Shown: positions 1 through 10,275, counted from the stretch's first letter. The stretch is 20,327 bases of DNA from Gammaproteobacteria bacterium (GCA_028064935.1 JAPTWT010000041.1:16478-36804); one strand, 5' to 3'. The notes: a model not told the origin generated them from the sequence alone. Program-made: numbers and translations.

Positions 1-1
1 C

Positions 2-841
2 GGGCATAGTGCGGAGATATTGGCGCGGCTTGCGCCGAACGGGCGGCTGGTCGCGATGGATTGCGACGATCAGGCGATCGAGGTGGCCACGCGGTGTTTC
101 GGGGAGGACCCGCGTATGACGATAGTAAAAGGGCGTTTCTCCGTGATCGAACGGTATCGAGAGGAGGCGCCATGGCAAGGAGGCTTCGATGGCATTTTAT
201 TCGATTTGGGGGTCTCGTCACCCCAGTTGGACGATGCCGCCCGCGGTTTTAGTTTTCGGCGCGAAGGACCGCTCGACATGCGTATGGACCGGCACGCGCA
301 CCCGTCAGCGGCGGAGTGGCTGAACGCGGCCCCCGAGGCCGAGATTGCCGAGGTCCTGCGCGATTTCGGCGAGGAGCGCTACGCGCGGCGTATCGCGCGC
401 GCGGTGGTCGCCGCGCGCGCCATAGCCCCGCTTGCCACGACCACACAGTTCGCGGCGCTCGTGGCCCGCGAGATCCCGCGCCGGGAGCCTGGGCAAGATC
501 CGGCGACACGCGCCTTTCAGGCCGTGCGCATACGGATCAATGACGAACTCGGCGAATTGACACGCGCCCTGCCGGCGGCGTGCGCCCTATTGCGGCCGGG
601 CGGGCGGCTCGCGGTGATCAGCTTCCATTCGCTCGAGGACCGCATCGTCAAACAGTTTTTCGTGCGTGAGTCGCGTGGGGACACCTATCCATCGCGCCTG
701 CCGATCCCGCAGGCATGGCTTGCGCCCCGTTTGCGGGTTCTGGGCCGGGCGCTGCGGGCGGGCGCTGCGGAACGGGCCGCAAACCCCCGGTCGCGAAGCG
801 CCGTGTTGCGCGTCGCACAGCGCCTGGGAGATCCTTCATGA
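2..841 (+). CDS. rsmH: 16S rRNA (cytosine-1402-N4)-methyltransferase RsmH, 5' partial
   Basis: RsmH (formerly MraW) uses S-adenosylmethionine to methylate N4 of C1402 in 16S rRNA in the ribosomal P site. The frame is open from base 2 and begins with GHSAEIL, which matches the family's SAM-binding GRGGHS motif, so the true start lies upstream of the window; the TTG at 20 is internal. Other family signatures are FDGILFDLGVSSPQLDD, the GPLDMRMD segment, FQAVRIRINDEL and the C-terminal PGGRLAVISFHSLEDRIVK. About 280 residues are visible, so only roughly the first 30 are missing. It is the customary first or second gene of dcw clusters, and its stop overlaps the ftsL start as ATGA. Identification is secure; the upstream promoter and any mraZ gene lie outside the window. 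Confidence 0.97.
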   Translation, partial: GHSAEILARLAPNGRLVAMDCDDQAIEVATRCFGEDPRMTIVKGRFSVIERYREEAPWQGGFDGILFDLGVSSPQLDDAARGFSFRREGPLDMRMDRHAHPSAAEWLNAAPEAEIAEVLRDFGEERYARRIARAVVAARAIAPLATTTQFAALVAREIPRREPGQDPATRAFQAVRIRINDELGELTRALPAACALLRPGGRLAVISFHSLEDRIVKQFFVRESRGDTYPSRLPIPQAWLAPRLRVLGRALRAGAAERAANPRSRSAVLRVAQRLGDPS

Positions 842-1119
842 CCGGTCGTGCCACGATATTCTGGCTGGTTGCCCTGATCGTGTCGGCCCTGGCGCTCGTC
901 GACGTTCGCAATCGTTATTTGCTGCTTTTCGACCACGAGGAGCACTTGGTCGGTCAAAAGGATGCCTTGCACGTGGAGTGGGGGCGACTCTTGCTGGAGC
1001 AGGGGACGCTGGCCGCGCATGGGCGCATCGATCGTATTGCGCGGCATCGTCTCGATATGACGATGCCTGATCCGCGGCGCATCGTACTCATCTATACCCA
1101 GCCGTCGAATATCCCATGA
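838..1119 (+). CDS. ftsL: Cell division protein FtsL
   Basis: FtsL is a small bitopic inner-membrane protein that forms the FtsQ-FtsB-FtsL complex and activates the FtsW-FtsI septal synthase. The 93-residue product has a very short cytoplasmic tail, one hydrophobic segment (about residues 6-21, IFWLVALIVSALALV) and a periplasmic region rich in charged residues and leucine, with the RYLLLFDHEEHL and LLLEQGTLA segments expected of its coiled coil, then ARHRLDMTMPDPRRIVLIY as the usual FtsL end. The start is the ATG that overlaps the rsmH stop; a longer in-frame extension from 715 lies inside rsmH and lacks homology. Length and position between rsmH and ftsI fit the family, whose sequences are weakly conserved. 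Confidence 0.95.
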   Translation: MTGRATIFWLVALIVSALALVDVRNRYLLLFDHEEHLVGQKDALHVEWGRLLLEQGTLAAHGRIDRIARHRLDMTMPDPRRIVLIYTQPSNIP

Positions 1120-2840
1120 CCGGGCCCAGCCATTACTTCGTGGTCACCGGTCAGGCCGGTTTCGGGCGTTCGGGATTCGTGATGACGCTCATGCTGATAG
1201 CGCTCGCCCTCATGGCGGTACGCGCCTTCTATCTGCAGGTCCTGGACGCCCCTTTTCTGCGCCACGAGGCCAGGCGCCAGGCGATCGAGACCGTACAGCA
1301 AGAGGGGCATAGAGGCATGATCGTGGATCGTCACGGCCAGCCGCTTGCGATCAGCACGCCCGTGGATTCGCTATGGGCGAATCCCCACATTCTCTTGAAA
1401 GAGCCAGCGGTGTGGCCACGCTTGGCGCACGCCATCGGATGGCGCACGACCACGCTCGAGAAGGCCATCGACGCCCAAAGGCACGAGCAATTCATGTACC
1501 TGCGCCGTCAGGTAGACCCGCGTTACGCGCAGGGCGTGCTCGCCTTGCGCATACCCGGGGTGGCCTCGCAGCGGGAATATCGTCGCTACTACCCGGCAGG
1601 GGCGGTGGCGGCGACCGTGATCGGTTTCACCAATATCAATGATCAGGGCCAGGACGGGGTGGAGTTGGCCTACAACTCCTTCTTAAGTCCCCGTCGCGGG
1701 CGCGCCATCGTGGTTCGTGACGGCCTAGGCGAGCCGATCGCCGTGCGGCGGGGGAGAAAGCCGCCGCGTCCGGGTCGTACCCTGGTGTTGAGTATCGATG
1801 AGCGTATCCAGTATCTGGCCTACCGCGAGCTCTTGAAGGCGGTACGCTACCATGACGCGAGCAGTGGCTCGGTGATCGTTCTCGATGCGCACACCGGCGA
1901 GATCCTGGCCTTGGCCAATGTCCCGAGCTTCAACCCCAACACCCGCAGCGACCTCGATAGCAGCTATTATCGCGACCGTGCCGTGACCGATGTGCTGGAG
2001 CCCGGGTCGTCCCTCAAGCCGTTTACGATCGCGCTCGCGCTGCAGTCCGGGCGCATCGTCCCCCACACCTTGATCAGCACGTCTCCCGGCAGCTACTGGG
2101 TGGGGCCCGACAAGATCAGTGACGTCGGGGATTTCGGGCTCATCGATGTGTCGCACGTCATTGCCGAATCGAGTAATGTCGGGGCCTCCAAGATCACGCT
2201 CACGACCCTGACGCGCCGCGCCATGTACCGCAATTTCCTGCGCCTGGGATTCGCCCATTCGACGCACAGCGGCCTGCCCGGGGAGTCGAGCGGATATCTG
2301 AGTCCGCCGGAGACTTGGGAGCCGATTCAGAAGGCGACTTTGTCGTTTGGTTATGGTATCTCGGTGACGCCGATGCAGATGGCCCGTGCCTATACCGTAT
2401 TCGCAGACGGCGGGGTATTACGGCCCATCAGTATCCTGAAGGCGCCGCCGCGGTCGCCGGGGCGGCGGGTGTTTTCGCGGACGGTGGTGAGCGAGATGCG
2501 CCATATGCTGGAGCTCGCAGCAAGCCCGGTCGGTACCGGGGCCAATGCCGACGTGGTGAATTATCGTGTGGCCGGCAAGACCGGGACTGCGCACATTGCG
2601 GACGCCAAGGGGTATCATAAGCATCGCTATGTCGCGTCCTTTGGGGGATTTGCGCCGGCCTCCGATCCGCGGCTTGTGATTTTCGTCGACATCCGCGATC
2701 CCCGCAAGCACGGGTATTATGGTGCGCAGTGCGCGGCCCCGGTGTTCCGTAAGGTCATGACCGGCGCGCTACGGATCCTGAACATTCCGCCCGATAACCC
2801 GGTCACCACCATGGCGCGCGCGCAAACGAGGTGGCCATGA
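1116..2840 (+). CDS. ftsI: Septal peptidoglycan transpeptidase FtsI (PBP3)
   Basis: FtsI is the monofunctional class B penicillin-binding protein that cross-links septal peptidoglycan together with the glycosyltransferase FtsW. The 574-residue product (E. coli: 588) has a short cytoplasmic tail, one membrane segment at about residues 18-38, a non-catalytic pedestal domain (about 55-215) and the transpeptidase domain. The three active-site motifs are intact: SSLK with nucleophile Ser298, SSN at 352-354 and KTG at 488-490. PATFSF-type spacing is replaced by KATLSFGYGISVTPMQ, which is a normal variant. The ATG overlaps the ftsL stop by ATGA, and its own stop overlaps the murE start. No lesion is seen. 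Confidence 0.98.
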   Translation: MTGPSHYFVVTGQAGFGRSGFVMTLMLIALALMAVRAFYLQVLDAPFLRHEARRQAIETVQQEGHRGMIVDRHGQPLAISTPVDSLWANPHILLKEPAVWPRLAHAIGWRTTTLEKAIDAQRHEQFMYLRRQVDPRYAQGVLALRIPGVASQREYRRYYPAGAVAATVIGFTNINDQGQDGVELAYNSFLSPRRGRAIVVRDGLGEPIAVRRGRKPPRPGRTLVLSIDERIQYLAYRELLKAVRYHDASSGSVIVLDAHTGEILALANVPSFNPNTRSDLDSSYYRDRAVTDVLEPGSSLKPFTIALALQSGRIVPHTLISTSPGSYWVGPDKISDVGDFGLIDVSHVIAESSNVGASKITLTTLTRRAMYRNFLRLGFAHSTHSGLPGESSGYLSPPETWEPIQKATLSFGYGISVTPMQMARAYTVFADGGVLRPISILKAPPRSPGRRVFSRTVVSEMRHMLELAASPVGTGANADVVNYRVAGKTGTAHIADAKGYHKHRYVASFGGFAPASDPRLVIFVDIRDPRKHGYYGAQCAAPVFRKVMTGALRILNIPPDNPVTTMARAQTRWP

Positions 2841-4294
2841 CCGCCATGCTGGCCACACTTTTGCAGGGCATCCGCGAACTTCCGCCGGGCGTCGATCGGC
2901 CGATCGCGGCCTTGAGCCTCGACAGTCGTACGGTGGTGCCGGGTGCCTTGTTCATGGCCCTGGCCGGTACGAGTCAGGATGGGCGCCGTTTCATCAGTGA
3001 TGCGGTGGCGCGCGGCGCGGCCGCGGTCGTGACCGAGAGTCTGGACGATGCCCGGTTAGGCACGGTCCCGGTCATCGCCTGCCCTGGCCTGCGCCATAAG
3101 GTCGGCGTCATGGCCGACCGTTTCTATGGAAGCCCATCACGGGCGCTGTCGGTCATTGGAGTGACCGGGACCAACGGTAAGACCACGACCAGTCATCTCA
3201 TAGCCTATGCCATGAACATGCGCAGTCCCTGTGCCCTGATCGGGACGCTCGGTAACGGATTCCCCGGAGCCCTGTTGCCGGCCGAGCACACCACGCCGGA
3301 TGCGATATCTCTGCATCGCTGGCTGGACCGCTTCCGGCGCGAGGGGGCGAGCGCGGTATCGATGGAAGTGTCCTCGCATGCGCTCGATCAGGGCCGGGTC
3401 GCGGGGGCGCATTTCCTGGGCGCGGTTTTTACGAACCTCACGCGCGACCATCTGGATTATCATGGGGACATGGGGCGCTACGGGGAGGCCAAGGCGCGGC
3501 TGTTCACGCTGCCTGACCTGGCATTTGCGGTCCTCAATGGCGACGATGCGTTCAGCGAGGTCTTGAAGGACCGGTTACCGCCTGGAGTGCGGGCGTGGCG
3601 CTATGGGGGTACGGGGGACGTGCGCGTTCAGGACGTCCGGGCGACCGCGCGAGGTCTCGAGATCGTGTTGCTCGCCCCGGAAGGTCCCGTGACCCTAAAG
3701 AGCCCCTTGATCGGCCATTTCAATGTCTACAATCTGGCCGCGGCGCTGACCGTGCTTGTGGCGTTGGGCTGGCGGGCGCGCGATGCCGCCGACGCCCTGG
3801 CGGTCGTCACCCCCATCCCCGGACGCATGGAGCCCGTACCGGGGCGCGCCGATCAGCCGTTCGTGGTGGTCGATTATGCCCACACCCCCGATGCCTTGGA
3901 GAAGGCCCTGGCCGGGGCGCGTGCCCATGCCGCGGGGCGGGTCATCTGTGTCTTCGGATGCGGTGGGGATCGTGATCGCGGTAAGCGTGCGCTCATGGGG
4001 GCGTGCGCTAGCCGTTACAGTGATCTCGCCATCGTGACCCACGACAACCCTCGCCACGAGGACCCGGAGCGCATTATTGCCGACATCCTGAAAGGGGTTC
4101 CCGACGAGGCCCGCGCGCATCTGGTGGTCATGGGCGATCGCCAGGCGGCGATCGCGCGCGCACTACGCGAGGGGTCCGCGGGTGATGTCGTGGTGATTGC
4201 CGGCAAGGGGCATGAGGAATATCAGCAGTTCGGCGATCGGCGAGTCCCATACAGCGATCGCCTCACCGCCCGCCAGTTACTGGGGTCGCCATGA
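2837..4294 (+). CDS. murE: UDP-MurNAc-L-Ala-D-Glu:meso-diaminopimelate ligase MurE
   Basis: MurE is a cytoplasmic ATP-dependent ligase adding the third stem-peptide residue to UDP-MurNAc-dipeptide. The 485-residue protein shows the three Mur ligase domains: a UDP-binding N-terminal domain with SLDSRTVVPGALF (28-40), an ATPase centre with the P-loop GTNGKTT (111-117) and the expected carbamylated lysine at K219 (YGEAKARLF), and a C-terminal domain with DNPRHEDP from residue 403. The DNPR motif is the established marker for meso-diaminopimelate rather than lysine. I chose the ATG at 2837 because it overlaps the ftsI stop as ATGA and has GAGG a few bases upstream; a GTG at 2831 would add two residues. 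Confidence 0.98.
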   Translation: MTAMLATLLQGIRELPPGVDRPIAALSLDSRTVVPGALFMALAGTSQDGRRFISDAVARGAAAVVTESLDDARLGTVPVIACPGLRHKVGVMADRFYGSPSRALSVIGVTGTNGKTTTSHLIAYAMNMRSPCALIGTLGNGFPGALLPAEHTTPDAISLHRWLDRFRREGASAVSMEVSSHALDQGRVAGAHFLGAVFTNLTRDHLDYHGDMGRYGEAKARLFTLPDLAFAVLNGDDAFSEVLKDRLPPGVRAWRYGGTGDVRVQDVRATARGLEIVLLAPEGPVTLKSPLIGHFNVYNLAAALTVLVALGWRARDAADALAVVTPIPGRMEPVPGRADQPFVVVDYAHTPDALEKALAGARAHAAGRVICVFGCGGDRDRGKRALMGACASRYSDLAIVTHDNPRHEDPERIIADILKGVPDEARAHLVVMGDRQAAIARALREGSAGDVVVIAGKGHEEYQQFGDRRVPYSDRLTARQLLGSP

Positions 4295-5631
4295 TGACCG
4301 TAGACGAGGTCGCCATGGCCGTCGGGGCCAGGCCCGTGGCTGTCTCGGGACGCATCGAGGGGGTGGCGACCGACACCCGCACCATGGTGCCCGGTTGCCT
4401 CTTTATCGCCTTGCGGGGCGCGCGTTTCGATGGCCATGCCTTTTTGCGCGAGGCGGCCGCCCGCGGGGCGGTTGCGGCAATCACCGACCGTCCTTGCGAG
4501 GCGGGCTGGCCGCCCTGTCTTGCGGTGGCAGATACGCGTCTGGCCTTGGGGCGGTTGGCCGCCCATTGGCGGCGCAAGATGAAGGCCCAAGTGCTTGCGG
4601 TGACCGGCAGCAACGGCAAGACCAGCGTCAAGGAGATGGCATCGCGCATCCTGGCGCTCGAGCACCCGGGCATTGCGACGCAGGGCAATCTCAACAACGA
4701 CATCGGCGTGCCGCTCACGCTCCTGCGGCTGCGGCCCGAGCATCGCTATGCCGTCATAGAGATGGGCATGAACCGGCCCGGCGAGATCGCGGCATTGGCG
4801 GCCATCGCCGCCCCAGACGTGGCCTTGGTCACCAACGCCGGGCGCGCGCATCTCGCCGGTCTTGGGACTATCGAGGCCGTGGCCCGGGAGAAGGGCTCCC
4901 TGTACCCGGCGCTCGGTGATGCGGGCGTCGCGGTCATCAATGCCGATGATGCCCATGCCTCGTATTGGCGGAGCCTCGCCCGCGGACCCGTGCTGACTTA
5001 TGGTCTGCGCGCGCCTGCGGATGTATCGGCGCGCTTTACGCCGACGGCGGATGGCGCGGAGCTGCTCATAGCCGCGCGCGGTTGGGCAAGCGGGTTGCCA
5101 GTGCGGCTTGCCATGCTCGGGCGCCATAACGTGGCCAATGCCCTGGCGGCCACCGCCCTGGCCCTGACCGCCGGGGCGTCGCGCGACGCCATTGCCGCGG
5201 GTCTCGCCCAGGCAGTCCCGGTTGCCGGACGTCTGGAGGGGGCGGCGGGATGCGCCGGCTCGCGCCTCATCGACGACAGTTACAATGCCAACCCGGATTC
5301 GGCGCATGCCGCGCTGGCCGTGTTGGCCGATCTGCCCGGCGAGCGCTGGTTCGTTTTAGGCGACATGGGCGAACTGGGCGAGAGCGGCGCGGCACTGCAC
5401 CGGTCGTTCGGCGAGGCCGCGGCCGCGGCCGGCATAGAGCACCTGTGGACGTTGGGCGCGTTGTCCGGCGAGGCCAGCCGCGCCTTCGGTGCCGGCGGAC
5501 GGCACTATGAGGATCACGAGACACTTTCACAGGATCTGAGGGAGGCACTCCATGAGGATGCCGTGGTGTTGATCAAAGGGTCGCGGAGCATGCGCATGGA
5601 GCGCATCGTATCCGCCTTGCGCGTGAGCTGA
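4291..5631 (+). CDS. murF: UDP-MurNAc-tripeptide:D-Ala-D-Ala ligase MurF
   Basis: MurF attaches the D-Ala-D-Ala dipeptide made by Ddl to UDP-MurNAc-tripeptide, finishing the cytoplasmic precursor. The product has 446 residues (E. coli 452). It carries the N-terminal [17 protein letters not shown] segment, the P-loop GSNGKTS (106-112), the [15 protein letters not shown] segment, [10 protein letters not shown] (157-166) and the C-terminal [10 protein letters not shown] (328-337), all typical of MurF rather than other Mur ligases, and ends with the KGSRSMRME motif (429-437). The start ATG overlaps the murE stop; a second ATG directly follows at 4294, so the mature N-terminus could be one residue shorter. 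Confidence 0.98.
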   Translation: MMTVDEVAMAVGARPVAVSGRIEGVATDTRTMVPGCLFIALRGARFDGHAFLREAAARGAVAAITDRPCEAGWPPCLAVADTRLALGRLAAHWRRKMKAQVLAVTGSNGKTSVKEMASRILALEHPGIATQGNLNNDIGVPLTLLRLRPEHRYAVIEMGMNRPGEIAALAAIAAPDVALVTNAGRAHLAGLGTIEAVAREKGSLYPALGDAGVAVINADDAHASYWRSLARGPVLTYGLRAPADVSARFTPTADGAELLIAARGWASGLPVRLAMLGRHNVANALAATALALTAGASRDAIAAGLAQAVPVAGRLEGAAGCAGSRLIDDSYNANPDSAHAALAVLADLPGERWFVLGDMGELGESGAALHRSFGEAAAAAGIEHLWTLGALSGEASRAFGAGGRHYEDHETLSQDLREALHEDAVVLIKGSRSMRMERIVSALRVS

Positions 5632-5638
5632 GGGCTGG

Positions 5639-6715
5639 ATGTTTCTGCTCATCATGAAGGCATTTGCTACCACCCCGACCGCCGATCTGCTGGCCTGGCG
5701 CGCCCTGTTTGCGTTTCTGACGGCCTTCGCCCTAGGCATCGCCGTGGGTCCCGCCATGATCCGCAGACTGACCGTGAGGCTCATCGGTCAGACGGTTCGC
5801 AAGGATGGCCCGCAAAGCCACTATCAGAAGGCCGGCACGCCGACCATGGGTGGCTTGCTCATGCTGTTTGCGATCGCGGCCTCGACGATCCTCTGGATGC
5901 GTCCTGACAACCGCACCACGTGGATCGCGCTCGCGACCCTGCTGCTGTTTGGGGCCATCGGCTGGGCGGACGACTATGTAAAGCTTTTGCACAAAAATCC
6001 CCGCGGGATAGGGGCGCGCGCAAAGTTCGCTTCCCAGACCCTGGTCTCGATCGCGGCCGCGGCCGCAGTCTATGTCGCGGCGCGCAAGGGGGCAGATACC
6101 GCATTCTATCTCCCGTGGATGGCCCATCCGCTCGTCCGCCTCGGGGCGTTCCCGTTCGTGATTCTCGGGTTTCTGGTGATCACCGGTGCCAGTAATGCCG
6201 TCAATCTCACCGACGGCTTGGATGGGCTTGCCGCCTTCCCGACCGCCCTCGTGGCAGGTGCCCTGGGTGTGCTGGCCTATGTCGCCGGTTCTCCGCATCT
6301 AGCCGCGCAGGTCGGCCACCCTTTTGTGCCTGGGGCGCGTGATCTGCTGGTCTTTTGCTGCGCCATTATAGGGGCGACGCTGGCGTTCCTATGGTTCAAC
6401 GCCTATCCCGCGCAGGTATTCATGGGCGACGTCGGCGCCCTGGCGCTGGGCGCCGCCCTGGGTATCGTGGCGGTGGTGATTCGCCAGGAGCTCCTGCTCT
6501 TTATTATGGGGGGCGTGTTCGTAGCCGAGACCCTCTCGGTCATGTTGCAGGTCGGGTCGTTCAAATTGACAGGGCGGCGGGTGTTCAGGATGGCCCCCTT
6601 GCACCACCATTTCGAACTCAAGGGATGGCCGGAGCCGCGCGTGATCGTGCGCTTTTGGATTACCACCATCATCCTCGTGCTGATTGGACTCTCGACGCTC
6701 GGGGGGCGGCCATGA
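5639..6715 (+). CDS. mraY: Phospho-MurNAc-pentapeptide transferase MraY (lipid I synthase)
   Basis: MraY transfers phospho-MurNAc-pentapeptide to undecaprenyl phosphate in the inner membrane, producing lipid I. The 358-residue protein has about ten hydrophobic segments and the family's signatures: the DD pair in WADDYVKLL (D111, D112), NLTDGLDGL (189-197), FMGDVG with the catalytic-site D264, and [18 protein letters not shown] with the histidine cluster at 322-324. The residue after FMGDVG is Ala267, where E. coli and most homologues have Ser. This is the only gene of the rsmH-ftsA run not overlapping its predecessor: it starts 7 nt after murF, with GAGGG just upstream. An alternative ATG at 5654 would shorten it by five residues. 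Confidence 0.98.
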   Translation: MFLLIMKAFATTPTADLLAWRALFAFLTAFALGIAVGPAMIRRLTVRLIGQTVRKDGPQSHYQKAGTPTMGGLLMLFAIAASTILWMRPDNRTTWIALATLLLFGAIGWADDYVKLLHKNPRGIGARAKFASQTLVSIAAAAAVYVAARKGADTAFYLPWMAHPLVRLGAFPFVILGFLVITGASNAVNLTDGLDGLAAFPTALVAGALGVLAYVAGSPHLAAQVGHPFVPGARDLLVFCCAIIGATLAFLWFNAYPAQVFMGDVGALALGAALGIVAVVIRQELLLFIMGGVFVAETLSVMLQVGSFKLTGRRVFRMAPLHHHFELKGWPEPRVIVRFWITTIILVLIGLSTLGGRP

Positions 6716-8061
6716 CGCGGCGGGCCGTCGTTCTAGGGCTGGGCGAGACCGGTCTGTCATGCGTGGACTATTTGCGTGCCCAGGGTTATGAGGTCACGGT
6801 ATGTGACACGCGCCCGGCCCCGCTGCTCCTCCCATCGCTGCGCGCGCGCCACCCGCAGGTGCCGGTGCTGCTCGGGGATTTCCGCAAAGATATTCTGATC
6901 GGCACCGATCTTTTGGTGGTGAGCCCCGGCCTGTCGCTAAAGGAGCCGGCCATCGCCGCGGCACGGCGCATGGGCGTAGCCGTAGTCGGCGACATCGAAC
7001 TGTTTGCGCGCGCCTGTCTCGCGCCGGTCATCGCCATAACCGGTTCGAACGGCAAGAGTACGGTCACGACGCTGGTCGGCGCCATGCTGGCGCGCGCCGG
7101 TCTCAAGGTCGCCGTCGGTGGCAACATCGGCATCCCCGCGTTGTCGCTTCTGGATCAGCCCGTGCCCGATGTCTATGTGCTCGAGCTTTCGAGCTTCCAG
7201 CTCGAAACGACCGAGAGCCTGAATGCCCAGGCGGCGACGGTTTTGAACATAAGCCCCGATCACATGGATCGGTACGACGATCTGTCCGAATACGCGCATG
7301 CCAAGGCGCGCATTTTCGGCGGGGTCGGGCGCATGGTCGTCAATCGCGACGATCCGTGGGTGATCGCCATGGCGCATGAAGATCGAGAGGTCGTCACCTT
7401 CGGGCTGGGGCGCCCGATAGGACATGATTTCGGATTGATCGACCATGCCGGCGCATCGTGGCTGGCCTATGGGCGTCAACCCTTGATGCCGGAGGCCGCC
7501 GTGCCCATCCCTGGGCGTCATAACGTCGCCAATGTCCTGGCCGCATTCGCGCTGGCGACCGCGGCGACCCGCGATCTTGCGGCGATGACGGAGGCGGTCC
7601 AGACCTTCCAGGGCTTAGCCCATAGGACCCAGATCGTCGGGCGCTGTGATGGCATCGACTGGATAGATGACTCCAAGGGTACGAACGTGGGCGCGACCGC
7701 CGCGGCCATGGCCGGCCTTAGCGGTCCGGTGGTACTGATCGCGGGAGGTGATGGCAAGGGGGCGGACTTCGCGCCGCTCGCCGCGGCCGTGCGTGCCAAG
7801 GCGCGGGCGGTTGTGTTGATCGGACGCGACGCCGCGCGCATTGAAGAGGCCTTGCATGGTTGTTGCCCGATCGTTCATGCGCGCGACATGGACGAGGCGG
7901 TGCTCATGGCGCGCGAACAGGCGCAAGCCGGGGACCAGGTATTGCTGTCTCCGGCGTGCGCGAGCTTCGACATGTTCCGGAATTATGCCCACCGCGGTGA
8001 GGTGTTCGTGGACGCGGTTCAGCGGCTCGTTGTGCAAGGCTCGGGGGGTGTCCATGGCTGA
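6712..8061 (+). CDS. murD: UDP-MurNAc-L-alanine:D-glutamate ligase MurD
   Basis: MurD adds D-glutamate to UDP-MurNAc-L-alanine in the cytoplasm, the second stem-peptide step. The 449-residue product starts with a Rossmann-like UDP-binding segment ([11 protein letters not shown]), has the P-loop GSNGKST at 111-117, the SSFQLE segment (160-165), a probable carbamylated lysine at K198, [11 protein letters not shown] (319-329) and the characteristic C-terminal [19 protein letters not shown]. The start ATG overlaps the mraY stop as ATGA; longer in-frame versions extending into mraY have no homology. The 3' end overlaps ftsW by 8 nt. All expected catalytic elements are present. Confidence 0.98.
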   Translation: MTRRAVVLGLGETGLSCVDYLRAQGYEVTVCDTRPAPLLLPSLRARHPQVPVLLGDFRKDILIGTDLLVVSPGLSLKEPAIAAARRMGVAVVGDIELFARACLAPVIAITGSNGKSTVTTLVGAMLARAGLKVAVGGNIGIPALSLLDQPVPDVYVLELSSFQLETTESLNAQAATVLNISPDHMDRYDDLSEYAHAKARIFGGVGRMVVNRDDPWVIAMAHEDREVVTFGLGRPIGHDFGLIDHAGASWLAYGRQPLMPEAAVPIPGRHNVANVLAAFALATAATRDLAAMTEAVQTFQGLAHRTQIVGRCDGIDWIDDSKGTNVGATAAAMAGLSGPVVLIAGGDGKGADFAPLAAAVRAKARAVVLIGRDAARIEEALHGCCPIVHARDMDEAVLMAREQAQAGDQVLLSPACASFDMFRNYAHRGEVFVDAVQRLVVQGSGGVHG

Positions 8062-9202
8062 CACCAAAGACGCCGCGGTCATGCGCCGCCCGCCGCCCCT
8101 GGACTCCGTCCTCTTGTATACCCTGCTTACGTTGCTCGGGTTTGGACTTGTCATGGTGTACTCGGCATCGGCTTTCGTGGCGGTCCACGAGGTGGGCTAC
8201 AGCACCTATTATCTTTGGCATGACGCCGTGAATACCGCCATCAGCATCATCACGCTGGTCGTGGTGGTGCGGATTCCGACCGTGGTGTGGCGTCGGATGT
8301 CCCCCTACCTCCTGATGGGGGGGCTCGCCGCGCTGGTGTTGGTTCTGATCCCGCATGTGGGCGTGCGCGTCAATGGTTCGGCGCGCTGGTTATCATTGGG
8401 CGTGATCAACATCCAGCCCTCCGAGTTCCTGAAATTGTTCCTGGTCCTCTATCTCGCCGGTTATCTCGTGCGCCGCCAGGATCGCCTGAGCGAATTCACG
8501 CACGGCATCCTGACGGTCGCCACGCTGCTCATGGTGACCGGGGTCCTCTTGCTGCTCGAGCCGGATATGGGCAGCGAGGTGATTTTGTGGGCGGTGGCCT
8601 TCGGGATGTTGTTCGTGGGAGGTGTGCGCCTGAGCCACTTCCTGGCCGTGGTCCTCTCGGCGGCGGGGGCCGGCGTCCTGCTGATCCTGGCGTCCCGCTA
8701 TCGGGAGGATCGTGTGATAGGTTTCCTGCACCCCTTCGCGCGCGCCAAGGGTGACGGTTATCAGCTGGTCCAGTCGCTCATGGCCTTCGGGCGTGGGGGA
8801 TGGTTCGGCCGCGGTCTCGGTCTCAGTATCCAGAAACTTTATTATTTGCCGGCCTCGCATACCGATTTCCTGTTTGCGATCATAGCCGAGGAGTTCGGGC
8901 TGGCCGGCGTACTGTTTGTGATCGGGCTCTTCGCCATCCTCGTGGTCCGCGCCTTCCAGATTGCCGAGGCCGCACGCCGGGACGGCGATCTCTACTCCTG
9001 TTATGTCGCCCAGGGGGTCGCCATCCTGATCGGCCTAGAGGCGATCATCAATATGGGGGTCGACATGGGGGTTTTGCCGACCAAGGGGCTGGCATTGCCG
9101 CTGTTGAGTTATGGTGGTTCGAGTACCTTGATGAGCTGCACCGCGCTCGGGCTTTTGCTGCGCATCGATCGCGAGCGCAAGGCCCAGGGGGCCTCGCGAT
9201 GA
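8054..9202 (+). CDS. ftsW: Septal peptidoglycan glycosyltransferase FtsW
   Basis: FtsW is the SEDS-family polymerase of lipid II at the septum and works as a complex with FtsI. The 382-residue protein has a short cytoplasmic N-terminus and about ten membrane segments. Recognisable SEDS motifs are NGSARWLSLG (107-116), the nearby QPSEFLKL, LLLEPDMGS, the HTDFLFA loop with D271 in the position of the catalytic Asp of E. coli FtsW, and the C-terminal PTKGLALPLLSYGGSS. The start chosen is ATG 8054, giving an 8-nt overlap with murD; an in-frame extension to 7841 lies within murD and is not conserved. RodA, the elongation homologue, is excluded by the genomic position between murD and murG. Confidence 0.97.
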   Translation: MADTKDAAVMRRPPPLDSVLLYTLLTLLGFGLVMVYSASAFVAVHEVGYSTYYLWHDAVNTAISIITLVVVVRIPTVVWRRMSPYLLMGGLAALVLVLIPHVGVRVNGSARWLSLGVINIQPSEFLKLFLVLYLAGYLVRRQDRLSEFTHGILTVATLLMVTGVLLLLEPDMGSEVILWAVAFGMLFVGGVRLSHFLAVVLSAAGAGVLLILASRYREDRVIGFLHPFARAKGDGYQLVQSLMAFGRGGWFGRGLGLSIQKLYYLPASHTDFLFAIIAEEFGLAGVLFVIGLFAILVVRAFQIAEAARRDGDLYSCYVAQGVAILIGLEAIINMGVDMGVLPTKGLALPLLSYGGSSTLMSCTALGLLLRIDRERKAQGASR

Positions 9203-10275
9203 AGACCGTCCTGATCGCCGCCGGCGGTACGGGCGGGCACGTATTCCCGGCCCTGGCCGTGGCCCGCGCCTTGCGCGCCCAGGGGGTGGCGGTGGCCTGG
9301 ATCGGTACGGAGCGCGGTCTCGAGGCGCGCGTGGTGCCCGCCGCCGGCTTCTGCGTGGATTGGATCACGATCCAGGGGCTGCGACGCGGATCGCTGCGTG
9401 ATCTGGCCTTTCTCCCGGGGCGTCTTACCATCGCGCTCTGGCAGACCTACCGGATCTTCCGGCGGCGGCGACCGGATGTCGTGCTTGCGCTCGGCGGGTT
9501 TGTCGCCGGCCCCGGCGGCATCATAGCCTGGCTTACACGCACCCCGCTTGTCGTGCATGAGCAAAACGCGCTGGCGGGCCTCACCAACCGCTGGCTTGCA
9601 CTGTTCGCCGATCGCGTGTTGTGCGGGTTTCCGGAGGCGTTCCGCTCGCTACCTGGGGCCGTGCACACCGGCAACCCGGTGCGTTCGGAGATATTGAACG
9701 TCGCGCACCCCGAGATCCGCCTCAAAGGCCGCGTCCCGCCCTTGCGCGTGCTCGTCGTGGGGGGCAGCCAGGGGGCGTCGATATTGAATAGCGTCGTGCC
9801 GCAGGCCGTGGCCTTGATCGATCCGGCGTGGCGGCCTGCTGTCCATCACCAGACCGGGAACCGCGAGCTTAGCGCCACCACGGAGGCCTATGCGGCGCGT
9901 GGGATCGAGGCCCGGGTAACGGCATTTTTGGACGACATGGCCGCTGAATACGAGTGGGCGGATGTGGTCGTATGCCGCGCCGGCGCGATGACGATCGCGG
10001 AATTGTGCGCGGTGGGAATCGCCGCCGTGCTCGTCCCGTTTCCGCATGCTACCGACGACCACCAAACCGCCAATGCCCGCTTCCTGGTGGACCGCGAGGC
10101 GGCCTTGTGTGTCCCGCAGGTGGAGTTCTCCCCGTCCCATGTCGCGGAGCTCATCGAGGGGCTTGCGCGCTCGCCGGAGGTGGGTATGCGCATGGCCGAG
10201 CGTAGCCGCGCGTGCGCCATGCCCGACGCCACCGAACGCATCGTGGCCGCATGCCTGGAGGCCGCTCATGCATAA
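9199..10275 (+). CDS. murG: Lipid II synthase MurG (UDP-GlcNAc:lipid I GlcNAc transferase)
   Basis: MurG is a GT28-family peripheral membrane glycosyltransferase that adds GlcNAc from UDP-GlcNAc to lipid I on the cytoplasmic face, producing lipid II. The 358-residue product has two Rossmann-like domains: the N-terminal one starts with the glycine-rich loop [14 protein letters not shown] (residues 9-22) and contains VHEQNALAG and GNPVR (158-162); the C-terminal one has GGSQGA (188-193), [11 protein letters not shown] (259-269) and [14 protein letters not shown], which form the UDP-GlcNAc pocket. The ATG overlaps the ftsW stop as ATGA, and its TAA overlaps the murC start by 8 nt. Length equals that of E. 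coli MurG to within a few residues. Confidence 0.98.
   Translation: MKTVLIAAGGTGGHVFPALAVARALRAQGVAVAWIGTERGLEARVVPAAGFCVDWITIQGLRRGSLRDLAFLPGRLTIALWQTYRIFRRRRPDVVLALGGFVAGPGGIIAWLTRTPLVVHEQNALAGLTNRWLALFADRVLCGFPEAFRSLPGAVHTGNPVRSEILNVAHPEIRLKGRVPPLRVLVVGGSQGASILNSVVPQAVALIDPAWRPAVHHQTGNRELSATTEAYAARGIEARVTAFLDDMAAEYEWADVVVCRAGAMTIAELCAVGIAAVLVPFPHATDDHQTANARFLVDREAALCVPQVEFSPSHVAELIEGLARSPEVGMRMAERSRACAMPDATERIVAACLEAAHA

Noticed and set aside
20..22. TTG at 20 as the start of rsmH
   Set aside because: The frame is open to the window edge and the residues before it (GHSAEI) belong to the conserved SAM-binding motif, so the gene begins outside the window.
4222..5307. Long open frame of 361 codons on the minus strand opposite murE and murF, and many similar antisense frames
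   Set aside because: They lie opposite well-identified genes, have low-complexity Arg/Gly-rich translations and no recognisable domains. Long antisense frames are expected in GC-rich coding DNA.
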